The notes under the pieces: model-generated
Seen by the model: the letters and a program-made list of their open reading frames with translations, nothing else
What the model was told of the DNA's origin: nothing
Database searches by the model: none
Program-made: the position numbers and the translations under genes
Origin: BM003 sp963699835
Lineage (GTDB): Bacteria > Pseudomonadota > Gammaproteobacteria > Steroidobacterales > BM003
Assembly: GCA_963699835.1 (NCBI GenBank)
Contig: CAVOVJ010000006.1
Coordinates: 62,001 to 126,000, forward strand
DNA: 64,000 bases
Reading direction: 5' to 3'
Shown here: positions 42,102 through 48,968 of the stretch, in pieces
Layout: the number at the start of each line of letters is the position of its first letter
How positions within the stretch are numbered: position 1 is the first letter of the stretch

Positions 42102-44717
42102 ATGAAAAGCGCACAGGTCAGGCAACAGTTTCTGGATTTTTTCAATGAGCGCGGGCACACCGTCGTGGCGTCGAGCCCGCTGGTGCCGGGTAACGACTCG
42201 ACACTGTTGTTTACCAATGCCGGCATGGTGCAGTTCAAGGACGTATTTCTCGGCCAGGACCGGCGTGACTACGTGCGTGCCGCAAGCGCCCAGCGCTGTG
42301 TCCGCGCGGGCGGCAAACACAACGATCTGGAGAATGTCGGCTATACCGCGCGCCACCACACGTTTTTCGAAATGCTGGGTAACTTCAGCTTCGGCGATTA
42401 CTTCAAACTGGAGGCCATCGAGTTTGCCTGGGAATTGGTGACGGAGTGTTTCGGGCTGGCGCCGGAAAAACTTTGGGTGACCGTGTACGAGGATGACGAC
42501 GAGGCGGCCGACCTGTGGCTGAAGCACATCGGCATCGATCCGGCGCGGTTCAGCCGGCTCGGGGCGAAGGACAATTTCTGGGCGATGGGTGACACGGGGC
42601 CGTGCGGGCCGTGCTCGGAGATTTTCTACGACCACGGGCCGGACGTGGCGGGCGGGCCGCCGGGGTCGCCACACGAAGACGGCGACCGCTATGTCGAGAT
42701 CTGGAATCTCGTGTTTATGCAGTTCGAGCGCGCCGCCGATGGCACGATGACACCGCTGCCGCAGCCCTCGGTCGATACCGGCATGGGACTCGAGCGAATG
42801 GCCGCGGTGATGCAGGGCGTCCACAGCAACTACCAGATCGACCTGTTCGTGAACCTGATCGAGGCGGCCGCGCGGCTGACCAACAGCGAGCGTCTGGATC
42901 TGCCGTCGCTGCAGGTCATCGCCGATCATATCCGTGCCTGTTCGTTTCTGATTGCGGACGGCGTGTTGCCGTCGAATGACGGGCGCGGCTATGTGCTCCG
43001 GCGCATCATCCGCCGCGCCATTCGCCACGGCTACAAGCTCGGCGTTCACGATCCGTTTTTCTATCGCCTGGTGGCGCCGCTCGAGCAGGAGATGGGCGAG
43101 GCCTACCCCGAACTGGGCTTACAGCGTACGCATGTCGAGCGGGTGCTGAAGCAGGAGGAGGAACGTTTTGCCGAAACGCTGGACCAGGGCATGGGCATGC
43201 TCGAGAGCGCGATCGGCGGGCTTCATGGCGACGTCATTCCGGGCAAGGTCGTGTTCAAGCTGTATGACACCTATGGATTCCCGATCGATCTCACTGAAGA
43301 CATTGCCCGCGAACGGCAGTTGCTGATCGATCACGCCGGGTTCAAACAGGAAATGGAGGCGCAGCGCGCTCGCGCCCGCGCGCACAGTAAATTTGGCGCC
43401 GAACAGGACGGGCTCAGCAGCGCGACTGCGGCGGCATTGCCAGCCACGCGCTTCGCCGGCCACTCCGGGCTCAGTGGCGAAGCGGTGGTGCTCGCTTTGT
43501 TCCGCGATGGTACCGAGGTGGATGTGCTGGAAGACGGCGAGCTTGGCGAGGTGGTGCTGGAGAAAACCCCGTTCTATGCCGAGAGCGGTGGCCAGGTCGG
43601 CGATACCGGCACGATCAGTGGGGACGGTGGAATATTCGCTGTCGAAGACACCGTGAAAGTAGGCGGTGTGCACGCGCATGTCGGACGTATCAGCACGGGC
43701 CGGCTGGAAAAAGGTAGCACGGTCAGCGCGGAGGTGGACGAGGCACGGCGCCAGGACATCGTGCTCAATCACTCGGCGACCCACCTGATGCACGCTGCGC
43801 TGCGCCAGGTACTTGGCACACACGTGCAGCAGAAGGGCTCGCTGGTTGCGCCAGAGCGGTTGCGTTTCGATTTCTCGCATTATGAGCCGATGACCGCGGC
43901 CGAAATCGAGCAGGTCGAGGACCTCGTCAATGAGCAGATCCGAATCAACGCCGCGGCCGAGGCGGCCGAGATGTCCTATGATGAAGCGATCAATTCGGGT
44001 GCGATGGCGTTGTTCGGTGAGAAATACGGCGACCGTGTCCGGGTGCTGCGAATCGGCGCTTTTTCGACGGAGTTGTGCGGCGGCACGCATGTCGCGCGCG
44101 CCGGCGATATCGGTCTGTTCAAAATTGTCAGCGAGTCCGGCGTTGCCGCCGGTGTGCGCCGTATCGAGGCGGTGAGCGGGCGCGGCGCGCTCGCCTGGGT
44201 CACGGCCAATGAGTCCCTGGTGAGACAGCTGGCGTCGCTGGTCAAGGCCAGCCGCGACAATCTGGGTGAGAAAGTGGCGCACCTGGTCGAGCGCGGCCGT
44301 CTCCAGGACAAGGAGATCGAGCAGCTAAAACAGAAACTCGCGGGTGGTCAGGGTGTCGACCTTGCGGCCCGGGCCGTTGATGTCGGCGGTGTCAGCGTGG
44401 TGGCGGCCGAAGTCGATGGCGCTGATTCCAAGTCGCTGCGCGACGCGGTCGACCGGCTCAAGGACAAGCTGGGCACTGCGGTAATCGTGCTTGGAGCGAA
44501 AACCGGCGAGGACAAGGTCGCGCTGGTGGCCGGTGTTACCAGGGACCTTACCGACAGGTTGCGTGCCGGCGATGCGGTAAACGTTGCAGCGGAAATAGTC
44601 GGTGGCCGCGGAGGCGGGCGGCCCGATATGGCACGCGCCGGCGGGCGCGATCCGGCCCGCCTCGGCGAGGCGCTTCGCACAATAGAGGGGTGGGTTCGGC
44701 AACAGTTGGAGAAATAG
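42102..44717 (+). CDS. alaS: alanyl-tRNA synthetase
   Basis: AlaRS charges tRNA-Ala and edits Ser/Gly mischarging. The 871 residues contain the class II catalytic core (FTNAGMVQFKDVFLGQ, GKHNDLENVGYTARHHTFFEMLGNFSFGDYFK), the tRNA-recognition domain, the editing domain with NHSATHLMHAALRQVLG and CGGTHVARAGD (zinc ligands, about residue 660), and a C-terminal DHHA1 domain (GGRGGGRPDMARAGG). ATG 42102 gives the canonical MKSAQVRQQFLDFF start. The frame is clean. Confidence 0.98.
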   Translation: MKSAQVRQQFLDFFNERGHTVVASSPLVPGNDSTLLFTNAGMVQFKDVFLGQDRRDYVRAASAQRCVRAGGKHNDLENVGYTARHHTFFEMLGNFSFGDYFKLEAIEFAWELVTECFGLAPEKLWVTVYEDDDEAADLWLKHIGIDPARFSRLGAKDNFWAMGDTGPCGPCSEIFYDHGPDVAGGPPGSPHEDGDRYVEIWNLVFMQFERAADGTMTPLPQPSVDTGMGLERMAAVMQGVHSNYQIDLFVNLIEAAARLTNSERLDLPSLQVIADHIRACSFLIADGVLPSNDGRGYVLRRIIRRAIRHGYKLGVHDPFFYRLVAPLEQEMGEAYPELGLQRTHVERVLKQEEERFAETLDQGMGMLESAIGGLHGDVIPGKVVFKLYDTYGFPIDLTEDIARERQLLIDHAGFKQEMEAQRARARAHSKFGAEQDGLSSATAAALPATRFAGHSGLSGEAVVLALFRDGTEVDVLEDGELGEVVLEKTPFYAESGGQVGDTGTISGDGGIFAVEDTVKVGGVHAHVGRISTGRLEKGSTVSAEVDEARRQDIVLNHSATHLMHAALRQVLGTHVQQKGSLVAPERLRFDFSHYEPMTAAEIEQVEDLVNEQIRINAAAEAAEMSYDEAINSGAMALFGEKYGDRVRVLRIGAFSTELCGGTHVARAGDIGLFKIVSESGVAAGVRRIEAVSGRGALAWVTANESLVRQLASLVKASRDNLGEKVAHLVERGRLQDKEIEQLKQKLAGGQGVDLAARAVDVGGVSVVAAEVDGADSKSLRDAVDRLKDKLGTAVIVLGAKTGEDKVALVAGVTRDLTDRLRAGDAVNVAAEIVGGRGGGRPDMARAGGRDPARLGEALRTIEGWVRQQLEK

Positions 44718-44855
44718 CCTAGACTTATTCTAAGTGATGCCTGGTTAGTGGAAAATTTCTGTCACAATTCGTTCAAATTTCAGGCTATCCCTGATTATCT
44801 GAAACACCAACCAACGGCATAATCTTCTACACGATCAAGGAGGAGGGGTGTACTC

Positions 44856-45083
44856 ATGTTGATTCTAACCAGGAGGGTGGGCGAGAGCGTTGTCATAGGA
44901 GACAACGTGACCGTCACTGTTCTCGGCGTCAAAGGCAACCAGGTTCGTGTTGGCGTAAATGCGCCGCGCGAGGTTGCAGTTCACAGGGAAGAGATCTTTG
45001 AGCGCATCCAGCGCGAAAAGAAAGTCAATGGAAACGGAGCCAGCCATCCGGACAATCACGTCCAGGCTGCCGCCTTCGACTGA
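44856..45083 (+). CDS. csrA: carbon storage regulator CsrA
   Basis: CsrA/RsmA is a dimeric RNA-binding protein that controls translation of mRNAs with GGA motifs, including glycogen and motility genes. The 75 residues start MLILTRRVGESVVIGD and include VRVGVNAPREVAVHREEI with the RNA-binding arginine. A strong AAGGAGGAGG ribosome-binding site precedes the ATG and itself contains GGA motifs, consistent with CsrA autoregulation. The genomic position alaS–csrA–tRNA-Ser–tRNA-Arg is conserved. The glycogen phosphorylase gene about 10 kb away is a possible target, as inference. Confidence 0.97.
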   Translation: MLILTRRVGESVVIGDNVTVTVLGVKGNQVRVGVNAPREVAVHREEIFERIQREKKVNGNGASHPDNHVQAAAFD

Positions 45084-45153
45084 TAGCTCGAAATCCCTGA
45101 CTGATCGGACTTTACCTACCGCACCCGCATCAGTATTATTTGCTGCCTTTTGT

Positions 45154-45171
45154 GGCCCGGCATGCCGGGCC
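45154..45171. repeat. 18-bp perfect palindrome after csrA
   Basis: GGCCCGGCATGCCGGGCC reads the same on both strands and sits between csrA and the tRNA cluster. No T-run follows. The rest of 45084–45255 shows no gene. Confidence 0.6.
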
Positions 45172-45277
45172 GACTCTTCAAATCACTGTAGAATCAACGG
45201 CCGGTCGCCGGGCGCGACGCGGTCCGTTGCTTCACATGGATCTGGGAAAGGTCACGGAGAGGTGGCTGAGTGGTCGA

Positions 45278-45355
45278 CAGAAGCGGCGCAGCCGCGCCTG
45301 GACGGGGCCGCGCAGCGGGGCCGGTCCGAAGGACGGGGGGCGAAGCCCGACGCAT
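45278..45355 (+). repeat. multi-hairpin element 1 (D-loop of tRNA-Ser copy)
   Basis: This 78-base GC-rich unit directly follows TCGA. It is a chain of short stems with GCA or GAA loops: GCGGC-GCA-GCCGC (45283–45295), GTCC-GAA-GGAC (45324–45334) and GGGC-GAA-GCCC (45338–45348). The boundary is set by comparison with the intact tRNA-Ser at 45544. Confidence 0.85.
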
Positions 45356-45406
45356 AAGCGCTCCCCTGCTAAGGGAGTAAGGGTTAAAAGCCCTTCGAGG
45401 GTTCGA

Positions 45407-45489
45407 TCGCGAGATGCCGCAGGCATCGAAGCCAACAGCGTCGCGAAGCGATGCTGGCCCGAAGGGCGAGGAGCCGGAGGCGACGAGTA
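45407..45489 (+). repeat. multi-hairpin element 2 (T-loop of tRNA-Ser copy)
   Basis: This 83-base unit follows TTCGA of the T-loop. Stems: GATGCC-GCA-GGCATC (45413–45427), AGCGTCGC-GAA-GCGATGCT (45437–45455) and GCCC-GAA-GGGC (45457–45467). It ends GCGACGAGTA, nearly the same end as element 3. It shares GCTGGCCCGAAGGGCG with the element at 59025–59095. Confidence 0.88.
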
Positions 45490-45543
45490 ATCCCGACCGG
45501 CGGTAGGACAGAACGACAGAAGATCGGCCAGAATACAAAGTAC

Positions 45544-45634
45544 GGAGAGGTGGCTGAGTGGTCGAAAGCGCTCCCCTGCTAAGGGAGTAAGGGTTAAAAG
45601 CCCTTCGAGGGTTCGAATCCCTCCCTCTCCGCCA
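45544..45634 (+). tRNA. tRNA-Ser(GCT)
   Basis: The intact 91-nucleotide class II tRNA has acceptor GGAGAGG pairing with CCTCTCC, discriminator G, encoded CCA, the anticodon loop CTGCTAA (GCT), a long variable arm, and the T-loop GTTCGAATC. It reads AGC/AGU codons. A tRNA-Ser(GCT) after csrA is conserved in gammaproteobacteria. Confidence 0.97.
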
Positions 45635-45635
45635 T

Positions 45636-45672
45636 CTTTCAAGCGATGCCCCGAAGGGGTATCGGTGGAAAG
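45636..45672 (+). repeat. mini-hairpin unit after tRNA-Ser
   Basis: CTTTC…GGAAAG encloses the stem GATGCCCC-GAA-GGGGTATC. It has the same GAA-loop style as the inserts in the tRNA copies. It could also serve as the 3' processing or termination hairpin of the tRNA-Ser transcript, though no T tract follows. Confidence 0.5.
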
Positions 45673-45704
45673 ATCGAGATTGGCGGGTTCGAAGCCACCA
45701 AGAA

Positions 45705-45812
45705 CGAGGGTTCGACCCGGAGCCGGCAAGGCCGGCGAGGGACGCGGCCGCGAAGCGGCGGCGACGCGAAGGGCGAGGAGCGGAGCGACGAGTAATCCCT
45801 CCCTCTCCGCCA
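45705..45812 (+). pseudogene. 3' fragment of tRNA-Ser with a T-loop insert
   Basis: CGAGGGTTCGA (45705–45715) and ATCCCTCCCTCTCCGCCA (45795–45812) match the 3' part of the intact tRNA-Ser exactly, including CCA. A 79-base insert separates them at the T-loop. The 5' two thirds of the tRNA are absent. Confidence 0.9.
45716..45794 (+). repeat. multi-hairpin element 3 (T-loop of tRNA-Ser fragment)
   Basis: This 79-base unit after TTCGA contains CCGGC-AAG-GCCGG and GCGGCCGC-GAA-GCGGC-type stems. Its last 30 bases (CGAAGGGCGAGGAGCGGAG then CGACGAGTA) are almost identical to the end of element 2, showing that the two are copies of one family. Confidence 0.88.
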
Positions 45813-45829
45813 GTTTGAAAACGAGTACT

Positions 45830-45962
45830 GCGCCCGTAGCTCAGTTGGGTGAGGGGCGGTGAGCACGAAGTGCGAGCGCCGAGCATGGCTCGGCGAGCCA
45901 CGAACGCCGCGAGGGTGCAACCGAGCGGCCGGACCCGAGGCGAAGCCGAGGGGAGTGTCTGG
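45830..45962 (+). pseudogene. 5' part of tRNA-Arg disrupted in the D-loop
   Basis: GCGCCCGTAGCTCAGTTGG equals the first 19 bases of the intact tRNA-Arg. An insert of about 104 bases follows, then GAGTGTCTGG, the next ten bases of the tRNA, and then another hairpin (GGCAGCGC-GAA-GCGCTGCC, 45961–45979) in place of the anticodon loop. The leader bases (ACGAGT) before this copy and before the intact copy are also alike, so the copy arose by tandem duplication. Confidence 0.85.
45849..45952 (+). repeat. multi-hairpin element 4 (D-loop of tRNA-Arg copy)
   Basis: This unit of about 104 bases has GCAC-GAA-GTGC (45863–45873), GCCGAGC-ATG-GCTCGGC (45878–45894) and a further GAGGC-GAA-GCC(G)AG stem. 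The insertion point in the D-loop is TTGG rather than TCGA, so it fits the target rule less well than the others. Confidence 0.75.
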
Positions 45963-46019
45963 CAGCGCGAAGCGCTGCCGGCATGAAAAAGCACAACGGT
46001 CTTAGGACCTACGAGTTAT

Positions 46020-46096
46020 GCGCCCGTAGCTCAGTTGGATAGAGTGTCTGGCTACGAACCAGAAGGTCGGGAGTTCGAATCTCTCCGGGCGCGCCA
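46020..46096 (+). tRNA. tRNA-Arg(ACG)
   Basis: The intact 77-nucleotide tRNA has acceptor GCGCCCG / CGGGCGC, discriminator G, encoded CCA, anticodon loop CTACGAA (ACG, modified to ICG by TadA) and T-loop GTTCGAATC. It reads CGU/CGC/CGA. A strong terminator follows directly. Confidence 0.97.
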
Positions 46097-46097
46097 T

Positions 46098-46134
46098 AAA
46101 CAGAAAGGCCCTCCTCGCGAGGGCCTTTCTGTTT
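46098..46134 (+). terminator. rho-independent terminator of the tRNA operon
   Basis: A 16-base-pair stem (AAACAGAAAGGCCCTC / GAGGGCCTTTCTGTTT) begins one base after the CCA of tRNA-Arg. It is one of the strongest hairpins in the window. Confidence 0.88.
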
Positions 46135-46170
46135 ATCGTGTGCTCCTGGAGGCTTTGTTTTGAACTCCTC

Positions 46171-46266
46171 AGTTCGAACCGAGGAGCGCGCAGCGCGACG
46201 ACAGACGCCGCAGGCGCCCCTTGGGGTGACGAGCGTAGCGAGGAGTCAATCTCTCCGGGCGCGCCA
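46171..46266 (+). pseudogene. 3' fragment of tRNA-Arg with T-loop insert
   Basis: AGTTCGA (46171–46177) and ATCTCTCCGGGCGCGCCA (46249–46266) match the T-loop and 3' end of the intact tRNA-Arg. They are split by 71 bases (46178–46248) containing GCGC-GCA-GCGC, CGCC-GCA-GGCG and CCCC-TT-GGGG stems and ending GAGGAGTCA. This is the fifth insert in the cluster (multi-hairpin element 5). Confidence 0.85.
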
Positions 46267-46267
46267 T
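46248..46267 (+). repeat. 20-bp direct repeat of the tRNA-Arg 3' end (possible att site)
   Basis: AATCTCTCCGGGCGCGCCAT occurs here and at 46078–46097 inside the intact tRNA-Arg. Duplication of a tRNA 3' end next to a tyrosine integrase remnant (46310–46600) is the classical mark of site-specific integration. Confidence 0.6.
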
Positions 46268-46275
46268 TTAGAACA

Positions 46276-46310
46276 AGGGCTTACCGCTATCCGGTGAGCC
46301 CTTTTTCTTT
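46276..46310 (+). terminator. terminator after the tRNA-Arg fragment
   Basis: A ten-base-pair stem with one G·T pair (GGGCTTACCG / CGGTGAGCCC) is followed by TTTTTCTTT. Confidence 0.75.
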
Positions 46311-46600
46311 CAGCGTAGAGAAATCGTAGAGTCGTTTTCTACGGTTTCCCACTCCCGTTCGATCCGAGCCGCAGCCGCCGAGAGATGTTCGGGCGCCAAG
46401 TGCGCGTACCGAAGCACCATCTCGTACGACTTCCAACCGCCCAACTCCATGAGCTCCTGCAGCCCGGTGCCGGCCATCACGTGCCAGCTGGCCCAGGTGT
46501 GGCGAAGATCGTGGAACCGAAAGTTCTCGACCTCCGCTCGTCGCATTGCCCGTTTCCAGGCAGAGCCCACCGCTTCCATGCGTCTCCCCTGATAGGTAAA
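46310..46600 (-). pseudogene. tyrosine-type integrase, C-terminal fragment
   Basis: About 95 residues of a phage-type integrase remain. The HxxR motif (HDLRHTWASWHV), the following LMELGGWKSYEMVLRYAHL with the nucleophilic tyrosine and a normal C-terminus are present; the N-terminal DNA-binding part and the first catalytic Arg are gone. The upstream break at about 46600 coincides with the start of the IS91-family end repeat. It lies next to tRNA-Arg, its likely integration target. The fragment cannot be active. Confidence 0.88.
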
Positions 46601-46737
46601 ACACCACCGGACGAGGGGTCGGGCCGGCTCCGCAAGATGGCGGCCTCGATCTGCCGTCGTCGGCCCGCATTTAGCCGGCCTCAGCTCGCTCCGACGGTTT
46701 CGCTCCTGAAATAATGGCCCCTTATACGCACTATCCG
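46601..46737 (+). mobile_element. IS91-family 3' end, copy 1
   Basis: About 137 bases match 50141–50277 and 59664–59800 almost exactly, beginning ACGAGGGGTCGGGCCGG and ending CTTATACGCACTATCCG. In copy 3 this block lies downstream of an IS91-like transposase, so it is the 3' terminal region of that element. Here it cuts off the integrase on one side and an unknown gene on the other. Confidence 0.8.
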
Positions 46738-46739
46738 CT

Positions 46740-46886
46740 TTCGTCGAAAACTCGGTCCTGCACCCGGTAACGCCGGATGCGCCTCGCATCCAGTTCCATG
46801 CGCTGATCCGGGTCAGAGTCGATGACATGGGAAATACCGTGGTCGAGTCGGTCGATTACGAATACACCTGCATCGGTCGTAAATAG
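46740..46886 (+). pseudogene. C-terminal fragment of an unidentified protein
   Basis: Right after the IS91 end, an open frame without a start codon runs for 48 codons to TAG at 46884. It contains HALIRVRVDDMGNTVVESVD and ends YTCIGRK. Almost all third codon positions are G or C, as in real genes here, which the opposite frame lacks. I do not recognise the family. The 5' part was evidently lost to the IS91 insertion. Confidence 0.45.
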
Positions 46887-46989
46887 TCGGAATGGCTGGC
46901 TCTTTTTGCGTCCGCATGCTCTGACAAGCGCTCGTGGCTGTGTAACTTTGATACCGGGGCCCCGCTTCCGCGGGGTTCCCGTTGCGGTA

Positions 46990-47240
46990 CCGCTGACGGG
47001 GCACACTTTACTGGTAACGGGGCGCTGCATGTCATCGACACCGCGTCACAGAGCGTCGTCGCGAGGGTCCCCATCGGAGGCACCCCGAAATATGCGGCGA
47101 TCAGTCCGGACGGAGCGAAGGTCTATATCGCCAACTTCAATACCGTCGACGTTGTCCAGACGTCCGACAACTCTCTCGTTGCCAAGGTGAATACGGGTGC
47201 AAATGATGCCTCCGGCGTTGCGGTAGTCGACCTCCCCTAG
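46990..47240 (+). pseudogene. fragment of a YVTN beta-propeller protein
   Basis: A frame without a start codon reads NGALHVIDTASQSVVARVPIG, then GGTPKYAAISPDGAKVYIAN and ends VAVVDLP at TAG 47238. These are two to three YVTN/surface-layer-type propeller blades with a complete C-terminus. The upstream part is not family-like, so only the end of a larger secreted repeat protein is left. Confidence 0.65.
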
Positions 47241-47241
47241 A

Positions 47242-47675
47242 GGGTACTGACAAATTAACCAAGTAGTCGACTGAAGAACCGCTCAGCGGCATTCCCGTCT
47301 CGACGCTTCTGCATAAACACATCGACGATCTCCCCGTCCTGGTCGACCGCACGCCACAGATAGTGTTGCTTGCCCCGGATCCTCACGAAGACTTCATCAA
47401 TGAAAAAGGTATCGCCATAGCCTCGGTGTTCTCGCCTGAGTACGCCCGGCGTACTTGGGACCGAATTTGATACACCAGAGGCGAATGGACTCGTAGCTGA
47501 CGGAGATGCCGCGCTCAGCTAGTAGATCTTCGATGTCGCGATGACTGAGGTTGAATCGATGGTACAGCCACACGGCGTGCTGAATGATCTGCACAGGGAT
47601 CGGTGACGTTTGTACAGCGGTGCGGGCCTCTTCATCCCACGATTGTCATTCAGCCGCCGTTAACTTGTCAGGACC
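47242..47675 (-). mobile_element. IS6-like insertion sequence, internally deleted
   Basis: The 434-base element has inverted ends GGGTACTGACAAATTAAC (47242) and, on the other strand, GGTCCTGACAAGTTAAC (ending 47675). It encodes only the first part of a transposase. Full IS6-family elements are about 800 bases, so this is a deletion derivative that kept both ends and could be moved only in trans. Confidence 0.75.
47255..47635 (-). pseudogene. IS6-family transposase, truncated and frameshifted
   Basis: The fragment starts MKRPAPLYKRHR, then shifts to IIQHAVWLYHRFNLSHRDIEDLLAERGISVSYE, and after FGPKYAG shifts again to YGDTFFIDEVFVRIRGKQHYLWRAVDQDGE…. The first DDE aspartate (FFIDE) is kept, but the reading ends at the inverted repeat after RFFSRLLG, so the second Asp and the Glu are lost. 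Not functional. Confidence 0.85.
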
Positions 47676-47714
47676 ATGGGAAGCTGCACAGAGGTCATTG
47701 CAATGACCAGGGCG

Positions 47715-48743
47715 CTACTGACGCGCGGCCGGAAAGTCTGTGGGTCGCTCGAGCAATCCCTGCCGGATGTTCCTGGAAAAATCGCCACCGTCGCCGTTCT
47801 GGATCGCAAGCTCGGTGATGTCGCTGCGCCGCCTCAGTTCATCGAAGCTCACAGTGCTGTTGACGGTGCCCAGCCGATAGGCCAGTTCAAGAACGTAGCC
47901 GTTGGCCAGCAGCCGCCAGTCCAGCGGGAACTTTGAACCAACCGTTCTGGCGTGTTTCCAGATGGTTGTGGTGCAGTTCTGGGTCAGTGCGTTGTACCAG
48001 CGTGGATTTGCGGCCAGCTCGTTGATGTCTTGAACATAGTCGAGGAGCATGGCCCGGTCTCCCTCGTTAGGGGTGAAAATCCGATACAGCTCTACCCGCT
48101 CACCGCGATGATTGGTCCGCAGTGCCACCACGTCGGTCTCTTCTGCAACCACATAGTAGAGCTCGAACTGGCGGAAGAAGCCGCGGATTGCTGAATAGGA
48201 CTCGCCAACTTCTTTCCTGGTCTCGATCGAAATCGCGAGGTGTCGGCCATCAGCGAACTCCCAACTGGAAATGGTATGGCCATAAGCCTGGGGCCCCCAG
48301 AATGAAAAGAAAATGTCAAAACCCACCAGTTCATCCAGATCATAGCTTTCGGTGATCCAGCGCTCTTCGGCGATTCCCTGATCTTCGCCGTAGCGAAAAC
48401 TGCGGACGTTGTTGATGGTTAGCAGCGAACCGTCAAGAGTTGCGGTGGGCAGATGGGCGACATCAGGTTGCCAGTTACGATCGTTGCTGGGTGTCAGACT
48501 CAGCCACCAGGCAAGCACCAGGACACAAATTCCAACAACGGCTGCTGCCGACCGCCAGAACGGTCGCAGCCAGATGATCGCGGCAAGCTGTGCTGCCAGC
48601 AGCCCGCTAATCAGGAGTCCGGCAACCAGCGTTGAGCCGGGTCCGTCAATCCACAGCGCCAGCGCTGTCCACAGAGTGAACAGACCGGCAGCGATGCAGA
48701 CTACGATTCGCAGCAGCAGACGGATGGGGTGGACTTTAGTCAT
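47715..48743 (-). CDS. DUF4105 family membrane protein
   Basis: The 342-residue protein has three hydrophobic segments in the first ~95 residues (LLLRIVVCIAAGLFTLW; LLISGLLAAQLAAIIWL; AAAVVGICVLVLAWWLSL), followed by the DUF4105 domain: LTINNVRSFRYGEDQG, RHLAISIETRKEVGESYSAIRGFFRQ, and the Asn-Cys motif LTQNCTTTIW. The Cys/His pattern recalls cysteine peptidase-like folds, but the function is not established. It is intact while lying between IS6-type ends (47242–47675 and 48779–48910), so it may have been carried in as cargo. Confidence 0.85.
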   Translation of the reverse strand: MTKVHPIRLLLRIVVCIAAGLFTLWTALALWIDGPGSTLVAGLLISGLLAAQLAAIIWLRPFWRSAAAVVGICVLVLAWWLSLTPSNDRNWQPDVAHLPTATLDGSLLTINNVRSFRYGEDQGIAEERWITESYDLDELVGFDIFFSFWGPQAYGHTISSWEFADGRHLAISIETRKEVGESYSAIRGFFRQFELYYVVAEETDVVALRTNHRGERVELYRIFTPNEGDRAMLLDYVQDINELAANPRWYNALTQNCTTTIWKHARTVGSKFPLDWRLLANGYVLELAYRLGTVNSTVSFDELRRRSDITELAIQNGDGGDFSRNIRQGLLERPTDFPAARQ

Positions 48744-48778
48744 GGTTGCCTTTGGTTGCTCTGTTGGAGTTGTCTGTT

Positions 48779-48910
48779 GGGTACTGACAAGTTGACTGAC
48801 TAGAGGACGTACCTGCGTCAGTCAGATGCCTCCAACTGATTGAACGTTGGCCGTTGGGGAGGCATGTTGGGCCCAGAAAATGACAAGATATGCGTTAACT
48901 TGTCAGTACC
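48779..48910. mobile_element. 132-bp miniature element with IS6-like inverted repeats
   Basis: GGGTACTGACAAGTTGAC (48779) and GTTAACTTGTCAGTACC (ending 48910) form inverted repeats that match the ends of the IS6-like element at 47242–47675. The interior has no coding capacity. I see no clear target-site duplication. Confidence 0.7.
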
Positions 48911-48968
48911 TCTTCACGAGTCGCCAGGCCGTGCCGGCGAGTTCACTCGTCGCTGCCGGGCGTGATGA

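Larger units (their letters stand above)
45256..45494 (+). pseudogene. tRNA-Ser(GCT) copy disrupted in both the D-loop and the T-loop
   Basis: The sequence begins like the intact tRNA-Ser 290 bases downstream (GGAGAGGTGGCTGAGTGGTCGA), then an insert of 78 bases follows. The anticodon arm (CTGCTAA loop) and the long variable arm are perfect, ending GGGTTCGA. A second insert of 83 bases follows, after which only ATCCC of the 3' side remains; the acceptor strand and CCA are missing. It cannot fold as a normal tRNA and is probably dead. Confidence 0.9.

Noticed and set aside
45154..45171. Palindrome after csrA as a rho-independent terminator
   Set aside because: The stem has no loop in the paired form and no T-run follows on either strand.
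45194..45994. Open frames antisense to the tRNA cluster with repeated GEGGIRTLEGLLTLTPLAGER-type text
   Set aside because: This is the translated antisense of tRNA-Ser and the hairpin units, a common spurious gene call, not a protein family.
45256..46096. Self-splicing intron in the tRNA genes
   Set aside because: The inserts are only 70–105 bases, lie in the D- and T-loops and lack a group I core; intact tRNA copies exist, so no splicing is needed.
45256..46266. CRISPR array
   Set aside because: The repeated units are not evenly spaced direct repeats with unique spacers; they are tRNA pieces and hairpin chains. No cas gene is in the window.
46731..47030. 99-codon open frame on the minus strand across 46731–47030
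   Set aside because: It spans the IS91 end and two plus-strand fragments with coding-like composition and recognisable propeller motifs; the minus frame shows neither.
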